Part shown: one piece after another, positions 6,302-15,358 of the stretch
Layout: the number at the start of each line of letters is the position of its first letter
Position numbering within the stretch: the stretch's first letter is position 1
NCBI GenBank assembly: GCA_045806505.1
Contig: JBJMJE010000100.1
Coordinates: 1 to 32,704, forward strand
Length of the DNA stretch: 32,704 bases
From: DASVFB01 sp045806505
Lineage (GTDB): Bacteria; Actinomycetota; Thermoleophilia; Gaiellales; Gaiellaceae
Direction: 5' to 3'
Made by a program: the position numbers and the translations under genes
The notes under the pieces: model-generated
The model's input: only the letters and a program-made list of their open reading frames with translations
The model's database searches: none
Told to the model about the DNA's origin: nothing

Positions 6302-8635
6302 TCAGGCCGAGAGCTCGGCCCGAATTGCCCGCACCCGCTCGGGCACGTTCGGCAGCGCGCTCTCGTCCTCGTCGAGGATCGCCGCGAACGCACGCAGGCA
6401 CGTCGAGCGATAGTCGGGATGGTCCTTGCCGAGCAGGATCCCGATCAGGTGCGCGGCCCCGTCCAGCCGCCCCCAGAGGTAGTCGTTCTCGCGCGCGTGC
6501 CGGTCGAAGAAGCCCCAGAAGTGCATCAGCTTCTTCGCCTCGACCTTGTCCTTCGGCGCCGTCGACAGCACCGTCGCCTCGTACGGGCTCATGCGCTGCA
6601 CCTGCACGCCGTCGTTCTCTCCCGCGTCGGCGAGCGCCTGGATCGGGAAGAGCAGGACGTCCCAGAGCGGGAAGCCGAGGTAGCGGACGAGCAGGTCGCG
6701 CCGCCGCTCCGGCGCCCACCCCTGCGAGAGGTCGTAGAGGTCGCGGTAGAGCTTCGCCGAAAAGCCCGCGAGGCTCTGGCGAAGGTGGCCGCGCAGCGCC
6801 TCCTCGGCCGCCTCGAGCTGCACGCGCCGATCCGCGAGGTACGTCTTCGCGTCCAGACCGTTTTCGGCGAGGAACGTCCGCACGTCGTCGTCCGGGAAAC
6901 ACTCGGCGATCTCCTTGACGAGGTCGTCCGGAAACGCGTCGCCGCTCATGAGGTTGCGCAGCGTGTCGACCGCGTCGTAGAGGAGCTTCTTGCCCTGGTC
7001 GAGCTGGTCGCGCGACGGGATGTTGGGCTTTCCGTCCTGGAGGTCGCGGTACCACCAGCGAAGCGCAGATGTGACGAAGCGCAGGCGCCGTTGGCCGTAG
7101 CCCAGGTCGAGCTCGCGCAGGAACGCGAGCTGCTCCTGCGTCGGCTCGCCCTGCTGCTGGAAGAGGTTCCGCTCGTCGGCCCACGCACGAAGGACGCCGC
7201 GCACGAGCTGCGCGTGATTCGAGTCCGCGGGGAAGTCGCAGACGTCGCAGACCGATTGCGCGTACCGGTCGACGGTGGCGCTGATCTTCAGGCGGAGATA
7301 CGTCGCGTACGCGAAGCCGGCCTGAGCAATCGTCTGCTCGTTGATCTTCTTCGTCCAGTCCGTGAACTCGGCGCTCTCGGGATCGCTCGGCAGCTCGTTC
7401 GCGGCGCCGATGATCCCCTCGACGAACTCGGCCACGCCGGAGAAGCTCGTCTCGATCACGTCGCGGATGCGATCGACGCGCTCGTTGTGCGCCGCGACGT
7501 CCAGCAGGTCGTCGAGGATCGGCTCCTGCCGCGGCAGGCCGCTGACCGCCGCCATGATCGCGGCGACGGTCGCCGGCGGCTTGCCCGGCTCCGTCGCCTT
7601 GCCGCTGTCGTCGACGAAGCGATCGCCCGGGTCGGGCTGGAGATAGAGGAGCCGCCGGTCGACCTCGACGTCGGCGCGGCGCTGCTGGATGGCCGAGATC
7701 GCCCAGCCGAACGGCTTGTTGTCGAGCACGCCGCCGTCGACGAACTGCGTGTCCTCCGGCCGCGCGCCGGCGAGGATGTGGCTACGGAAGCAGCGGCGCA
7801 GGTCGCTCAGGTCCGCCTTCGGCACCCACTGCTGGAACGCCTTGAAGCTCACCGGCGGAAAGACGCCGGGGAAGCACGAGGTGGCGCGACCCGCGAACGC
7901 GAGTGCGCCGTTGTTCTTCGGCTGGAACTGGTCGCGCTTGCCGGGGCCGTACGTGAACGTCAGCGCGTGGCGGTGTCGCTGGTCGTGCACGAGACGCGGA
8001 TCGGCGATCGCGATCTGCCGGTCGTAGCCGTAGAAGTCGGTGATCGTCACGAAGAGGTCGAGCCGGTTGTCCCGCGGCACGAGCGTCTGCAGCTCCGGCG
8101 GCTGCGGGCCTCCCTCGTCCATCTCCTCGAGCGCGCCGTAGAGCCACTGCGCCATCTCGTTTCCGCGCAGCGGCGACTTCTTGAGCGCGCGCGGCAGCAG
8201 CAGCGCGAAGCGCAGCTTCACCGGCCACCGCTTCGGCAGGAGCAGCAACTCCTTCATGTCGCCCTTGTTGAACCAGACGTCACGGAGTGCGTCCTGCGAG
8301 AGGTTGTGCGCGATCGCCTTCGTCAGGTAGATGCCGTTGATCCCTCCCGCGGACGTGCCTGCGACGACGTCGACGACGACACGCGTGCGTACGCCGGCCT
8401 CCTCTGCGATGCGGCGGAGAAGATCGATGTAGAACGCCTCGCTGCGAGCATCCGGCTGCGGTGCGAGGTCCGCGTCGAGGAGCGCCGAGGCCTTCACGAG
8501 CCGGTTCAGCTCCTTCGTGGCGCCGTGCATGTAGATCGCGAGCGACGAGCCGCCGTAACAGACGACTCCCAGCCGAAGCTCCTTCGTGGGGTCCTTCTTC
8601 TGGGCGGCGCTATTGGCCATGTCCGTTTTGTCCAT
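6302..8635 (-). CDS. patatin-like phospholipase/acyl hydrolase (DUF3376-type)
   Basis: The protein is 777 aa from ATG 8635. A patatin domain occupies about residues 19-335: an oxyanion-type loop VCYGGSSLAIYMHG, the nucleophile elbow GTSAGG (Ser95), and the catalytic Asp motif FVDGGVLDNKPF (Asp300). The C-terminal half is helical, without recognisable catalytic motifs, and fits the large patatin-related family with a DUF3376 C-terminus. Such enzymes hydrolyse acyl esters of lipids. No signal peptide is evident. A GTG at 8695 would add 20 residues but would run over the start of the divergent gene; 8635 is preferred, while ATG 8620 is also possible. Whether it belongs to lipid metabolism, defence or the nearby injection system is not visible. 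Confidence 0.88.
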   Translation of the reverse strand: MDKTDMANSAAQKKDPTKELRLGVVCYGGSSLAIYMHGATKELNRLVKASALLDADLAPQPDARSEAFYIDLLRRIAEEAGVRTRVVVDVVAGTSAGGINGIYLTKAIAHNLSQDALRDVWFNKGDMKELLLLPKRWPVKLRFALLLPRALKKSPLRGNEMAQWLYGALEEMDEGGPQPPELQTLVPRDNRLDLFVTITDFYGYDRQIAIADPRLVHDQRHRHALTFTYGPGKRDQFQPKNNGALAFAGRATSCFPGVFPPVSFKAFQQWVPKADLSDLRRCFRSHILAGARPEDTQFVDGGVLDNKPFGWAISAIQQRRADVEVDRRLLYLQPDPGDRFVDDSGKATEPGKPPATVAAIMAAVSGLPRQEPILDDLLDVAAHNERVDRIRDVIETSFSGVAEFVEGIIGAANELPSDPESAEFTDWTKKINEQTIAQAGFAYATYLRLKISATVDRYAQSVCDVCDFPADSNHAQLVRGVLRAWADERNLFQQQGEPTQEQLAFLRELDLGYGQRRLRFVTSALRWWYRDLQDGKPNIPSRDQLDQGKKLLYDAVDTLRNLMSGDAFPDDLVKEIAECFPDDDVRTFLAENGLDAKTYLADRRVQLEAAEEALRGHLRQSLAGFSAKLYRDLYDLSQGWAPERRRDLLVRYLGFPLWDVLLFPIQALADAGENDGVQVQRMSPYEATVLSTAPKDKVEAKKLMHFWGFFDRHARENDYLWGRLDGAAHLIGILLGKDHPDYRSTCLRAFAAILDEDESALPNVPERVRAIRAELSA

Positions 8636-8685
8636 TACGCTTTGTTCACCCTGCGGCGGCGTGTTTGGGTCGAGGGAGGGCGAAG

Positions 8686-9336
8686 ATGAAGGCACGAGTG
8701 GTAGCCGTTGCGATCGTCGCAGGTGTCGTCTTCACGGCCGCCGGCGTATACGCGCGACCGACGCCCGAGGCGCGCCCATCGAGCCGCTACCCGTCCGCAA
8801 CGTGCGGCTCCGAGCGCTGGACCGTGAAGACGCTGACCGACGCGGCCGCCGCGAAGATCGACCTCGCCAAGCTCAAGACGACGAGCGTCGAGGGCCTGCG
8901 GCACCTGAAGGTCCCCAAGAACCTCAAGGCGACGAGCGCGCGCCGCGCCGGCGCCGAGAAGACCGTGTACGCCGTGCAGGGCCTCCTGATGTCGATGAAG
9001 CGCGAGGAAGATTCGGACATCCACCTCGTCATCGCCGACCCGAAGCTCGGTGGGAGCATGATCGTGGAGTTTCCGTCCGACGCCTGCGACGGTGCAGCGG
9101 CGCCCGCGGCCCGCTTGATGATGACGCAGGCGCGGGTCGATCTCGCGGCTGCGTGCGGAGGCGAGCCGGGGGCAAGGGCGGTCACGTTGACGGGCAGCGC
9201 GACGATCACCGGCATCGGCTTCTTCGACCTGATCCACGGTCAGGCCGGCGTCGGGCCGAACGGGATCGAGCTCCACCCCGTGCTCTCCTTCGCAAGCGCG
9301 AACTGCCAGCGGATCGCCGTCAAGCATCGCGGTTAG
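8686..9336 (+). CDS. secreted protein of unknown function
   Basis: The 216-aa protein has a clear signal peptide: MKARVVAVAIVAGVVFTAAG followed by VYA and likely cleavage after residue 23. The mature part has SERWTVKTLTDAAAAKIDL and, near residues 100-125, DSDIHLVIADPKLGGSMIVE, a pattern I associate with a conserved but uncharacterised family of bacterial secreted proteins. Four cysteines (in TCGSE, DACDG, AACGG, ANCQR) could form two disulfides. GAGGGAGGG lies 5 nt before ATG 8686. It is divergent from the patatin gene (50 bp between starts) and convergent with the end of the injection-system operon. No enzymatic motif is recognised. Confidence 0.8.
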   Translation: MKARVVAVAIVAGVVFTAAGVYARPTPEARPSSRYPSATCGSERWTVKTLTDAAAAKIDLAKLKTTSVEGLRHLKVPKNLKATSARRAGAEKTVYAVQGLLMSMKREEDSDIHLVIADPKLGGSMIVEFPSDACDGAAAPAARLMMTQARVDLAAACGGEPGARAVTLTGSATITGIGFFDLIHGQAGVGPNGIELHPVLSFASANCQRIAVKHRG

Positions 9337-9368
9337 CGTAAGGCCGCAAGCGGACGGGCCGCGGACGC

Positions 9369-9890
9369 TCATCCGAGCAGGCCCTTCAGCGCCTCGAGCT
9401 CGCTCTTCCAGGACGTGGTCGCCTCCTGCAGGCCGGCCGTGCGCTTCTTCGCCTGCGCCTCGTCGTCGTCGACCGCCTTCTTCACCGCCTTCAGATCCTC
9501 GGAGAACGGCTGGTCCTTCTTGGCGACCTCGCCGAGCTCCGGCCGCGCGAGCGTGGCGACGAGCTGCTTTCGCTCGGCGGCCGCGTTGCGGTCCGCGACA
9601 CGCGCGGTCGAAACAAGGTCGTCAAGCGCATCGGAGCCAGCGCTCGCAACGGCGTCGATCAGCTCCTTCGTCGAGTCGTCGAGTGAGATATCGCCGCTGA
9701 CGGAGAGGTGCGGCGAGTCCGGGATCGTCAGGATCGTCCCGGGCTTGAGCGAGTCGAGGTTGGCGTGCGGATTCGCCTCGGCGACCGCATCCGTCACTTC
9801 CTGAAGCTTCGAGCTCGAGACGCGGCCGCTGAACAGGCGCGAGCGCAGCGCAGCGAAGTTCTTCTCGGTTCCGACGATGATCACGGGCAT
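9369..9890 (-). CDS. small LysM-like protein, last gene of the injection-system operon
   Basis: The 173-aa protein has an N-terminal region (about 10-58) ending in NLDSLKPGTILTIPD, a LysM-like pattern, followed by a charged helical, probably coiled-coil tail. LysM-like domains in contractile injection systems bridge tube and baseplate, but this one sits at the distal end after the putative fibre gene, so a trimming, assembly or attachment role is also possible. ATG 9890 is chosen over an upstream start at 9944 because AGGAGG immediately precedes it, overlapping the stop codon of the DUF6519 gene; the intercistronic gap is 10 bp. I do not recognise a named family. Confidence 0.75.
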   Translation of the reverse strand: MPVIIVGTEKNFAALRSRLFSGRVSSSKLQEVTDAVAEANPHANLDSLKPGTILTIPDSPHLSVSGDISLDDSTKELIDAVASAGSDALDDLVSTARVADRNAAAERKQLVATLARPELGEVAKKDQPFSEDLKAVKKAVDDDEAQAKKRTAGLQEATTSWKSELEALKGLLG

Positions 9891-9900
9891 CGCTTGCCTC

Positions 9901-12900
9901 CTACGCGGTCGGATTGAGAGGACCCCACGGCGCCGGGAGTCCACTGCCGGGAGTGTTGAGATGCGTGCCGCCGGGCGCGATGTTGCCGAGCGCCGCGAAG
10001 CTGCCGTCGCCGACCCTGATCACGATCATCGGCGCGGAGTCGTCGCCGTCGAGCCGGTTGGTCGAAGCGGTGACGACGTTCCCTTGCAGGAACGCGCCCG
10101 TCGGCCGGTCACCTGGGCCGCCGTGTCTGAGGTGGTTTCCCTGGGCGATGACGTCGCCGGTGACGCGTGCGAAGCACGTGGGCAAGAGGCCGCCGCCGGT
10201 CAGCCTGTTCGACCCGATTACGGCGTGATCCCTGCGCAGCTGGGCAAGAAAGGCCCAGCCATTCGTCAGCACGACAGCGCCACCGTCGACGCGCACGACC
10301 GCCTTGCCGCCGCCGAAGCGCGTGACGTTGCTTGCACCGGGTGACATCACCATCAGCGCATTCCACGTGCCCTCCGACGGCGCGAGGCGATCCGTGCCGA
10401 AACGCGCGGAGTTGTCGGACACCGACGCGGCGTTGAACGGCCCGGAGACCGCGATGCCGACGGCGAGTCCGAGGAAGCCGCCCTCGCTCTGCGGGCCGAC
10501 GGTGTCGACGACGTTGCCGGCCACGCGGATGTCGTCGGCCGCAATCGCGACGATCCCCGCGCGCACGGGGATGCCCGTCGCTCCGCCTCCGACGCCCGCG
10601 AGCGTGTTGCCGGCGACGGCGATCGAGTCGGCGCGCAGGAGCACGATCCCGAACGGCGTGTCCGCGCCTTCGCGCGCGGCGACGTCGAACAACTCGTTGT
10701 TGTCGACCGCGACACGCTCGGCCGAGCCCTTGCCCTCGATCGCGATGCCGGCGCCGACGCGCGTGAGGATGTTCTGCTTGACCATGAACGTGCGCACGGC
10801 AGTTCGTAGGGCGATCCCCGTGCCGGTTCGGTCGTGCACGCGATTGCCGGTGATCCGCACGTGACCGGGCGCAACGCCGATCGCTCCCTGAACGACGACG
10901 ATCCCCTCGGTGCCGGCGCCGCGCTCGTTCGGTGACGAGTCGTTGATCACGTTCGAGTCGACCGTCGCGTCGGCGCCGACCACGATGCCGGTCCCTCCCG
11001 TGGCGATCTTGTTGCCGACGACGTCGAGCGTTCCGCCGGGCGCGACCGCGCCCGTGGCGAGGATGCCGCCGTCATTCCCGGCGAGGATGTCGTTGCGTTC
11101 GACGCGGCACGAGTAGAGGTACGCCGAGCGGCCGCCGAGGTCGACCGCGCGCTGGAGGCCGACGACGACGTTGTCCTCGACGCGCAGCGCCGCCGCGTAG
11201 AGGCCGATCCGCTCGCCGAAGCCGGCGTCGACGCCGCGCCCGCCGACGAGGATGTTGCGGCGGATCGCGACGAAGAGGCCGACGCCGGAAAGCTCGACCG
11301 CCGCCCCGGCCACGGGAGCGCCGGTCTGCTGCCGCGTCGGGTACGACAGGACGACGAGGTCCTGCAGCGTTGCCCCGACGACGCTCCGCACCTCGATCGC
11401 CGCCGGCGCTTCGGAGCCGCTGATGACGGCGAGGTTCTCCACCGTGACGGCGATCGACTGCTGGACCCTGAGCGCCCTGCCGCGCGAGACGAGGATCGTC
11501 GCGGGACCGTGACCGCGGATCCGAAGCGAGCGCGCCCCGCTGACGTCGACGCCGTCGCCGAGGTCGTAGACGCCGGGCTCGAGGCAGATCGTGCCGCCGG
11601 TCGTCTTGATCTGGTCCACGGCTTCCTGAAGCGTCGGATGCGAATCCGGCCTGACGCACACGGTGCACTCGCAGCCACCGCCTCCGTCACCCAGCGGCGG
11701 CCAGTGGCGCCGGCAGTCGGTCTGCGAGCCGGGGAACGTCACGAAGCCGAGGCGCGCGTAGTGGTGCTGGATCCCGAGCGGCGGCGCGTGATCGAGCTCC
11801 TCGACGGACGCGTCGGCGGTGCGCGCGGCGAAGATCCAGTGGTCGCCCGCACGGAACCTGCCGCTCCCGCCCGCGGCGATCGAGAACGAAACGACGACGC
11901 CGTGCTCGAGCACGACCTGCGTCGCCGAGCTCGCCGGCACGGTGATCAAGCCACTGGAGCCGGACGCGTCGAGGTCGGTCAGCTGGTTGCCGGCGCCGTC
12001 CTTGACCGCTCCAGCCTGATCCCAGCGGCGCACGCGGAGGTGGCGCTGCGCTGCATCGTCCGCGTTCGCCGGCTTGAGGTCGTTCGGGATCGCGCCGGCG
12101 AAGGTGATCGTCCGCTCCGCGTCGTCGACCGTCACCTTGCGCAACACGCCGGGCTTCTGGTTCAGCTCGTAGTGGTCGTCGAGGATCTCCACCCAGTCGT
12201 TCGTGGAGACACGCAGCACGTCGTCCTTGCCGACGGTCGCGAGCCGCAGCACCGTCGTCGAGACCATTTCGACGACCGGGATCGCGACGGAGCCGTTGTC
12301 GCGCGACCACTTGAAGGTCGCGGCACCGGCCGCACCGCCGTCGTGGATCTCGACGCGATACGTCTGGTTCTCGAGACCGCGGTAGCCGCCCTCCGGCGGC
12401 AGCTCGCACGGGTCGTCGTCGTCCGCCACGTCGATCGTCCCGGTGGTCAGCCGCCCCGCCGACGGCTCGGTCGTGTCGAGCCACTTCGGGATCTGGTCGT
12501 CGTCCGTCTCGCACGAGGCGTTGCCGGTGTTCGGCAGCAGGCGCACCTGCCACACGGTCTGCGTGCGCGCCGTCGTGTCCACGCCGACCGCGATCTCGAC
12601 GAGGTCGGGATCCTCGAGTGCGGTGACTTCGCGCTGCCACACGTCGAGGTACGCGAGGTGCGGCCCGCCGCCCGGCAGCTGGTCGGGCGTCGGCCAGTAC
12701 GGCTGCTTGTCATACGGCGTGTCAGCCGTGCCGGTGCGCTCGCGAAGCAGCGGGTCGAAGGCGGTCGCCGGGTCGCCGTGGTTCTCGGCGAGCAGGCCGT
12801 CGACGTACATCCGGCCGCGGCCGATCGTCAGCTTGCCGCCGGACGCCGTGACGCGGAACGCGTCCGGCGTCTGGCGCGGCACCCACGCCTCCCCCGCGTG

Positions 12901-13074
12901 ATCGGGATCGGGGCCGAACGAGGTGAGGTCGACGGTCTCGGCGCGCAGCCGCCGGTCGAGCAGCGCCACGTACTCGTTGAAGTCGGCGTCGAGCAGCAAC
13001 CTGCCCTGCTGCAGCACGACGCCGGAAAAGTCTCGGAGCGGATCGAACCTCACGCGGCTGATGTCGGCACTCAT
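9901..13074 (-). CDS. DUF6519 / right-handed beta-helix protein (putative tail fibre or host-contact protein)
   Basis: The 1057-aa protein opens with SRVRFDPLRDFSGVVLQQGR and LLLDADFNE, the signature of DUF6519 proteins that accompany phage-tail-like loci. From about residue 475 the motif HPTLQEAVDQIKTTGGTICL and then many short turns rich in N, D, G and V (patterns such as VENLAVISG, VRITGNRVHD, VAGNTLAGVG) indicate a long right-handed parallel beta-helix to about residue 960, as in pectate-lyase-like fibres. A CECTVCV cysteine cluster separates the two parts. It follows the gpI-like gene by 24 bp with a GGGAGA ribosome site. Role in surface recognition or as a baseplate-peripheral fibre is inferred from position (where Afp13 fibres occur) and fold; polysaccharide cleavage is possible but no catalytic residues are identified. 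Confidence 0.82.
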   Translation of the reverse strand: MSADISRVRFDPLRDFSGVVLQQGRLLLDADFNEYVALLDRRLRAETVDLTSFGPDPDHAGEAWVPRQTPDAFRVTASGGKLTIGRGRMYVDGLLAENHGDPATAFDPLLRERTGTADTPYDKQPYWPTPDQLPGGGPHLAYLDVWQREVTALEDPDLVEIAVGVDTTARTQTVWQVRLLPNTGNASCETDDDQIPKWLDTTEPSAGRLTTGTIDVADDDDPCELPPEGGYRGLENQTYRVEIHDGGAAGAATFKWSRDNGSVAIPVVEMVSTTVLRLATVGKDDVLRVSTNDWVEILDDHYELNQKPGVLRKVTVDDAERTITFAGAIPNDLKPANADDAAQRHLRVRRWDQAGAVKDGAGNQLTDLDASGSSGLITVPASSATQVVLEHGVVVSFSIAAGGSGRFRAGDHWIFAARTADASVEELDHAPPLGIQHHYARLGFVTFPGSQTDCRRHWPPLGDGGGGCECTVCVRPDSHPTLQEAVDQIKTTGGTICLEPGVYDLGDGVDVSGARSLRIRGHGPATILVSRGRALRVQQSIAVTVENLAVISGSEAPAAIEVRSVVGATLQDLVVLSYPTRQQTGAPVAGAAVELSGVGLFVAIRRNILVGGRGVDAGFGERIGLYAAALRVEDNVVVGLQRAVDLGGRSAYLYSCRVERNDILAGNDGGILATGAVAPGGTLDVVGNKIATGGTGIVVGADATVDSNVINDSSPNERGAGTEGIVVVQGAIGVAPGHVRITGNRVHDRTGTGIALRTAVRTFMVKQNILTRVGAGIAIEGKGSAERVAVDNNELFDVAAREGADTPFGIVLLRADSIAVAGNTLAGVGGGATGIPVRAGIVAIAADDIRVAGNVVDTVGPQSEGGFLGLAVGIAVSGPFNAASVSDNSARFGTDRLAPSEGTWNALMVMSPGASNVTRFGGGKAVVRVDGGAVVLTNGWAFLAQLRRDHAVIGSNRLTGGGLLPTCFARVTGDVIAQGNHLRHGGPGDRPTGAFLQGNVVTASTNRLDGDDSAPMIVIRVGDGSFAALGNIAPGGTHLNTPGSGLPAPWGPLNPTA

Positions 13075-13098
13075 CGGTCTATCTCCCTTCCCGGTCGA

Positions 13099-15183
13099 TC
13101 ACGTGGCGTAGAAGATCCCGGCCTCGAGGCCGTAGCGGAGGTACTCGTCGAGGCGGATGCGCAGGTTCGACTCGCGCTGCGGCGAGTAGAGCTCGTGCGT
13201 GACGCCCATCTCGCTCTCGTCGCTCGCCCCGGTCCGAATCGCAGGGTGCGTCGAGCGCTGCAGCTGCATGTAACCGGGGTCGCCGTAGCGGAGCGACGTG
13301 TGATTCGGGCGCTGTGCCGGGTCGCCGCCGGCGCAGTGGAAGCGGCGCGGCGTGCGCGCGCCCGGCGGGACGAAAGAGAAGCGGATGCAACCGACCTGGC
13401 GCCGGTCGGCCCACACCGGCGCCGGCCACGGGTCGCCCGCACCCGCGCGCGCAGCGAGGAGCAGCGAGTTCGAGATATCGAGCCGCTCCGCGTGGATCTT
13501 TCCGAGCACCGTGCAGGCCTCGAGCGTCAGGTGGCCGCCCGCGGCGAGGCCGTCGCCGGTGTCGCGGTCGCCCGCGGACGTGACGGTTCCCGTTCCGGCG
13601 GCGCGGCCGCAGTACGCGACCTCGTCCTCCGCGCCTGCGTCGAAGACCGAGTCGCCCGCGGTGACCTTGGCGCCCTCGACGGCGACGACGGGGCCGACGA
13701 TGCAGTGGTCGAGCGTCACCGATGCGAACGGGTGCAGGACGATCAGGCTCGCGCGGCCGAGGGAGTTCGGTGTGCCGTCGGCGTTGCGCGTCACGCCCGG
13801 CACGAGCGTGCAGTGGCGCAGCACGAGGTTACGCGCCTCGGTGTCCGCGGACTCCTCGATCACGAGCGGGCCGCCGGCGAGCACGAGGCCGTCGAGCTCG
13901 ACCGTGGTGTCCGGCTGCAGCGCGAGCTTGAGCTGGTCGTTGCGGATGAGCAGCGGCCGCGCACGATTCGACGAGCGGAGGACGACCTTTCGGTCGGGCG
14001 TGTTCGCGGCCGGCGTGGTCGCCGTGATCGTCGCGGGCGCCGCATACGTACGGCTGTCGAGGACATCGACGGCGCCTCCGCCCTTCACGCTCGTGAGCGC
14101 CGGGCCGAGAGGGTCGCCTCCCGACACCTGCACGACGGTGTCGAGCTTCTCGAGCGTGCGCGCGCGGTCGTACCCGCCTCCGCCGACGGCGAGGGCCGAT
14201 CCGTGACGGAACGTCGCGAGCCGCGTCTCCCCTGCGGCCGGCGCGGCGGCGAAGGCGGCGCGTCCGAGCACGGGATCGACGGCGACGAACGTGTCGCCCG
14301 GCTGCGGCTGGTGCGCCCACGTTCCCGGCGCCGCCGGGTCGTCGGAGAGATTGCAGATGCGGATGTCGCCGGTCGTGATCGGATCCACGGCGGCGGATGT
14401 CTCCGTCTCCAGGAGCAGCGCGAGCCCGTTGCCGTAGCGAGCCGCGAGGTGTGCCTTCGTGTCGCGGCGCAACAGTGGGATCGGCAACGGCTCGTCCGCG
14501 AACAGCGGCTTGTCGGTGCCGAGCGCGTCGAACCGGAAGCGGAGCCCGGCTCCGTCCGCGTCGACGAGCGGCACGCGCACGAGCCGCAGCGATTCCACGC
14601 GCCACAGGAAGATGCCGACGTTCGGGATGTTGTAGCGGCCGGACCGCGTCGAGATCCGCCGCATCTCTGCGGTATGTGCGAACGCGTCGAACGCGCCGCC
14701 CTGGAACGTTCCCGCGAGCTCGAGGTGCGCCGCGTCGCGCAGGTTCGCCGTCGCCTGAGCCTGCGGCCGGATGTGGTTCATGAACTGCGTCGCAGCCAGC
14801 AGCTGGAAGAACTCGACCGCGTGCGCGGGCCAACCCGTCACGTCGGCGGCGAGCTGCTCGAGCACCGACACGGTGCCCTTGCGCCGGCGGTAGCGGATCG
14901 TGTTCGCGACGTCGGCGCGCGGCGACGCGAGCTGCGGGACGACGCCGTGCAGCGTCCGATAGCCGACGAGGTCGCCGATGTACGGCGCGACCCACGGCGC
15001 GGCCGTCTCGATGAACTGGTCGTCGTACATCTGCTCGAGGCTTTCGGCGACGACGTTCACCTGCTCCGTGAGCACCTCGACGAGCTCGCGCAGCACCCCG
15101 CCCTGCTCCTCGTCGCGGACGCGATAGACCGCCGGGAGCAGCCGATAGAGCTCGTCAGTCGTGTAGAGGCCGGTGCCGCTCAA
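13099..15183 (-). CDS. P2 gpI-like tail/baseplate protein with beta-helix-like insertion
   Basis: The 694-aa protein begins MSGTGLYTTDELYRLLPAVY. Its first roughly 170 residues (QMYDDQFIETAAPWVAPYIG, RRKGTVSVLEQLAADVTGWP) match phage tail protein I (P2 gpI) proteins, which attach fibres to the baseplate. The middle (about 370-560) has repeated short strands typical of beta-helix, and the C-terminus (THELYSPQRESNLRIRLDEY) is a conserved tail. The start is TTG 15183, supported by GGAGG 7 nt upstream and by family homology. The next gene follows after 24 bp. It most likely forms the outer baseplate and anchors the DUF6519 protein. Confidence 0.82.
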   Translation of the reverse strand: MSGTGLYTTDELYRLLPAVYRVRDEEQGGVLRELVEVLTEQVNVVAESLEQMYDDQFIETAAPWVAPYIGDLVGYRTLHGVVPQLASPRADVANTIRYRRRKGTVSVLEQLAADVTGWPAHAVEFFQLLAATQFMNHIRPQAQATANLRDAAHLELAGTFQGGAFDAFAHTAEMRRISTRSGRYNIPNVGIFLWRVESLRLVRVPLVDADGAGLRFRFDALGTDKPLFADEPLPIPLLRRDTKAHLAARYGNGLALLLETETSAAVDPITTGDIRICNLSDDPAAPGTWAHQPQPGDTFVAVDPVLGRAAFAAAPAAGETRLATFRHGSALAVGGGGYDRARTLEKLDTVVQVSGGDPLGPALTSVKGGGAVDVLDSRTYAAPATITATTPAANTPDRKVVLRSSNRARPLLIRNDQLKLALQPDTTVELDGLVLAGGPLVIEESADTEARNLVLRHCTLVPGVTRNADGTPNSLGRASLIVLHPFASVTLDHCIVGPVVAVEGAKVTAGDSVFDAGAEDEVAYCGRAAGTGTVTSAGDRDTGDGLAAGGHLTLEACTVLGKIHAERLDISNSLLLAARAGAGDPWPAPVWADRRQVGCIRFSFVPPGARTPRRFHCAGGDPAQRPNHTSLRYGDPGYMQLQRSTHPAIRTGASDESEMGVTHELYSPQRESNLRIRLDEYLRYGLEAGIFYAT

Positions 15184-15225
15184 ACGGCCGCCTCCACACT
15201 TGCGTCACATCTACGTCTCACGTTT

Positions 15226-15338
15226 GTGACGGCGGCTGCCACCGGACATGTCCCGCGCAGGGCCGCGCCACGACCGAGAACGCTGACTTTCGTGCGTGAT
15301 CCGGCGCATGCCCGTGACGGTGGCAGCCACCAGACAGG
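15226..15338. repeat. pair of 25-bp imperfect direct repeats with internal dyads
   Basis: GTGACGGCGGCTGCCACC plus 7 nt (15226-15250) recurs as GTGACGGTGGCAGCCACC plus 7 nt (15314-15338), 21 of 25 bases identical and 88 bp apart. Each unit holds a small dyad (GGTGGC-A-GCCACC in the right copy), and 15231-15244 can also pair with 15318-15331 as a 14-nt arm with one mismatch. They lie in the 175-bp gap between the baseplate and gpI-like genes, the largest gap in the operon. The 88-bp offset is not a multiple of three, arguing that they are not a coding repeat. Confidence 0.7.
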
Positions 15339-15358
15339 GCGCACGGAGACACGCCCGG

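Noticed and set aside
5389..6918. A 509-codon plus-strand open frame across the membrane protein gene and the end of the patatin gene
   Set aside because: Very Arg-rich translation, no motifs, and it overlaps two well-supported genes in other frames.
8636..8695. GTG 8695 as start of the patatin-like gene
   Set aside because: It would run through the ribosome site and start of the divergent secreted-protein gene and adds a non-conserved, low-complexity leader.
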